DNA of 64,000 nucleotides from Brevundimonas diminuta. GTDB taxonomy: Bacteria; Pseudomonadota; Alphaproteobacteria; Caulobacterales; Caulobacteraceae. This document shows positions 63,286-64,000 of this stretch, one piece after another (the first letter of the stretch is position 1; each line of letters begins with the position of its first letter). The stretch is taken from contig NZ_CP073063.1 in NCBI RefSeq assembly GCF_022654015.1, forward strand, positions 310,001-374,000. Reading direction: 5' to 3'. A model generated the notes under the pieces. That model was not told where the DNA came from and did not search any database. It saw only the letters and a program-made list of their open reading frames with translations. A program made the translations under genes and the position numbers.

Positions 63286-64000
63286 ATGACCTACAAGTCC
63301 CTCTTCTCCCGCGCCCTGTCGGCGGCGCCCGGTCGGCTGCATTTCGCCGCGCATAGCCATCACCTGTGGCCCGACGCCAGTTTCGAGGCGCAGCAACAGA
63401 CCTGGCTCGACGCCAATCTGCATGCCGACCACAAGTGGGACCTCGTCTTCGGTCAGGTGATCCCCGAGGCCCAGGCCCATGTCGCGGCCGAACTGGGCCT
63501 GCCCTCGCCCGACAGCATCGTCTTTTCGTCCAACACCCACGACTTCCTGCTGCGTGTGTTTTCGGGCGTGGAGACCAAGCCGGTTCGCATTCTGGCGACC
63601 GACGGCGAGTTCCACTCCTTCCGTCGCCAGGCGGAACGGTGGGAAGAGGTCGGGGCGGCGGTGGTCACGCGCGTTCCACTGGCGCCCTTCGAAACCTTCG
63701 CCGATCGCTTCGTCGCCGAGGCGTCGAGGGGCGGTTTCGACTGGATCGTCGTCAGCCAGGTCTTCTTCCGCACCGGGGGCCTGTTCGACCGGATCGAGGA
63801 GCTCGCCGCCCTGGCGAGACCCGAAGGGCCCTGGGTGCTGATCGACGGCTATCACGGCTTCATGGCGACCCCGACCGACCTGTCGGCGGTGGCGGACCAG
63901 GTCTTCTATGTCTCTGGCGGCTACAAATACGCCATGTCGGGCGAGGGCGTCTGCTTCCTGCACGCCCCGCCCGGCTTCTGCCCGCGTCCTGTCGTCACCG
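63286..64000 (+). CDS. Kynureninase-like PLP enzyme (aminotransferase class V fold), 3' end cut
   Basis: The frame is open from ATG 63286 to the window end, giving 238 residues. It begins MTYKSLFSRALSAAPGRLHF; later SSNTHDFLLRVFSG, WVLIDGYHGFM and the PLP-lysine region YVSGGYKYAMSGEGVCFLHAPP (here about 215-235) fit class V fold enzymes related to kynureninase. Ribosome site AAGAGGG lies directly before the ATG. Which reaction it performs cannot be decided from the part seen. An upstream ATG at 63268 is followed by a stop. Confidence 0.85.
   Translation, partial: MTYKSLFSRALSAAPGRLHFAAHSHHLWPDASFEAQQQTWLDANLHADHKWDLVFGQVIPEAQAHVAAELGLPSPDSIVFSSNTHDFLLRVFSGVETKPVRILATDGEFHSFRRQAERWEEVGAAVVTRVPLAPFETFADRFVAEASRGGFDWIVVSQVFFRTGGLFDRIEELAALARPEGPWVLIDGYHGFMATPTDLSAVADQVFYVSGGYKYAMSGEGVCFLHAPPGFCPRPVVT

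Noticed and set aside
62014..63963. Minus-strand frame opposite secA and the last gene
   Set aside because: Antisense shadow of secA and the kynureninase-like gene; no family likeness.

Overview
The window is a chromosomal segment of a Caulobacteraceae bacterium, most likely Brevundimonas or a close relative. Basis: high GC content; a hemE / pyruvate-phosphate-dikinase regulator gap that in Caulobacter crescentus is the replication origin; the neighbouring gene run rho-DUF6489-mnmE-mnmG-rsmG-parA-parB with parS sites; GANTC, CtrA-like and DnaA-like motifs in the gap; and a CenR-like regulator and an NtrZ-like protein. Genes are almost all core genes, packed with 4-base or 1-base stop/start overlaps. 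I see no rRNA, tRNA, CRISPR array, prophage or transposase gene.

Left part (1-17.9 kb): an unrecognised partial gene, polA, a lipoprotein, glyoxalase I, a CHCC zinc-finger protein and a small membrane protein on the minus strand; an orphan ABC ATPase behind a GACA/TGTC-rich control region; an alpha/beta hydrolase; sugar metabolism genes (gmhB-like phosphatase, AGE-family isomerase, sugar aminotransferase, Gfo/Idh/MocA dehydrogenase); a possible small RNA; xthA; a divergent MocR regulator / YczE-like membrane protein pair with an operator-like palindrome; cenR; and yggS head-to-head with a divergent ThiE-like gene, then ntrZ.

Origin-proximal left arm (17.9-33.1 kb): DUF3576 lipoprotein, leuS-lptE-holA on the plus strand, then a long minus-strand series from hemE at the origin down to parB (hemE-hemH-hemJ, rho, DUF6489, mnmE, mnmG, rsmG, parA, parB). 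Four parS palindromes lie between 24.4 and 28.8 kb.

Origin and right arm (33.1-64 kb): the 450-base gap 33070-33519 is the proposed oriC. The plus-strand operon ppsR-maf-aroE-coaE-dnaQ leaves it rightwards. Beyond 37.3 kb most genes point back towards the origin: dapB-dnaJ-dnaK, then after a plus-strand group (periplasmic protein, alkB, a dienelactone-hydrolase-like protein, and an Rrf2 regulator with a flavin disulfide reductase) come osmC, trpS, murJ, glnD, typA, and later GNAT, DUF1178, nitrilase, grxC, comF, a Flp pilin, mutT, argJ and a parvulin. secA and a partial kynureninase-like gene end the window on the plus strand.

The main points of interest are the origin architecture, the parS sites embedded in genes, a family of short palindromic repeats (one copy forming the N-terminus of Maf), a REPIN-like element, several operator-like palindromes, and two divergent gene pairs whose ATG codons overlap as CATG. 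I found no clearly new multi-gene system; the window is largely conserved housekeeping DNA.
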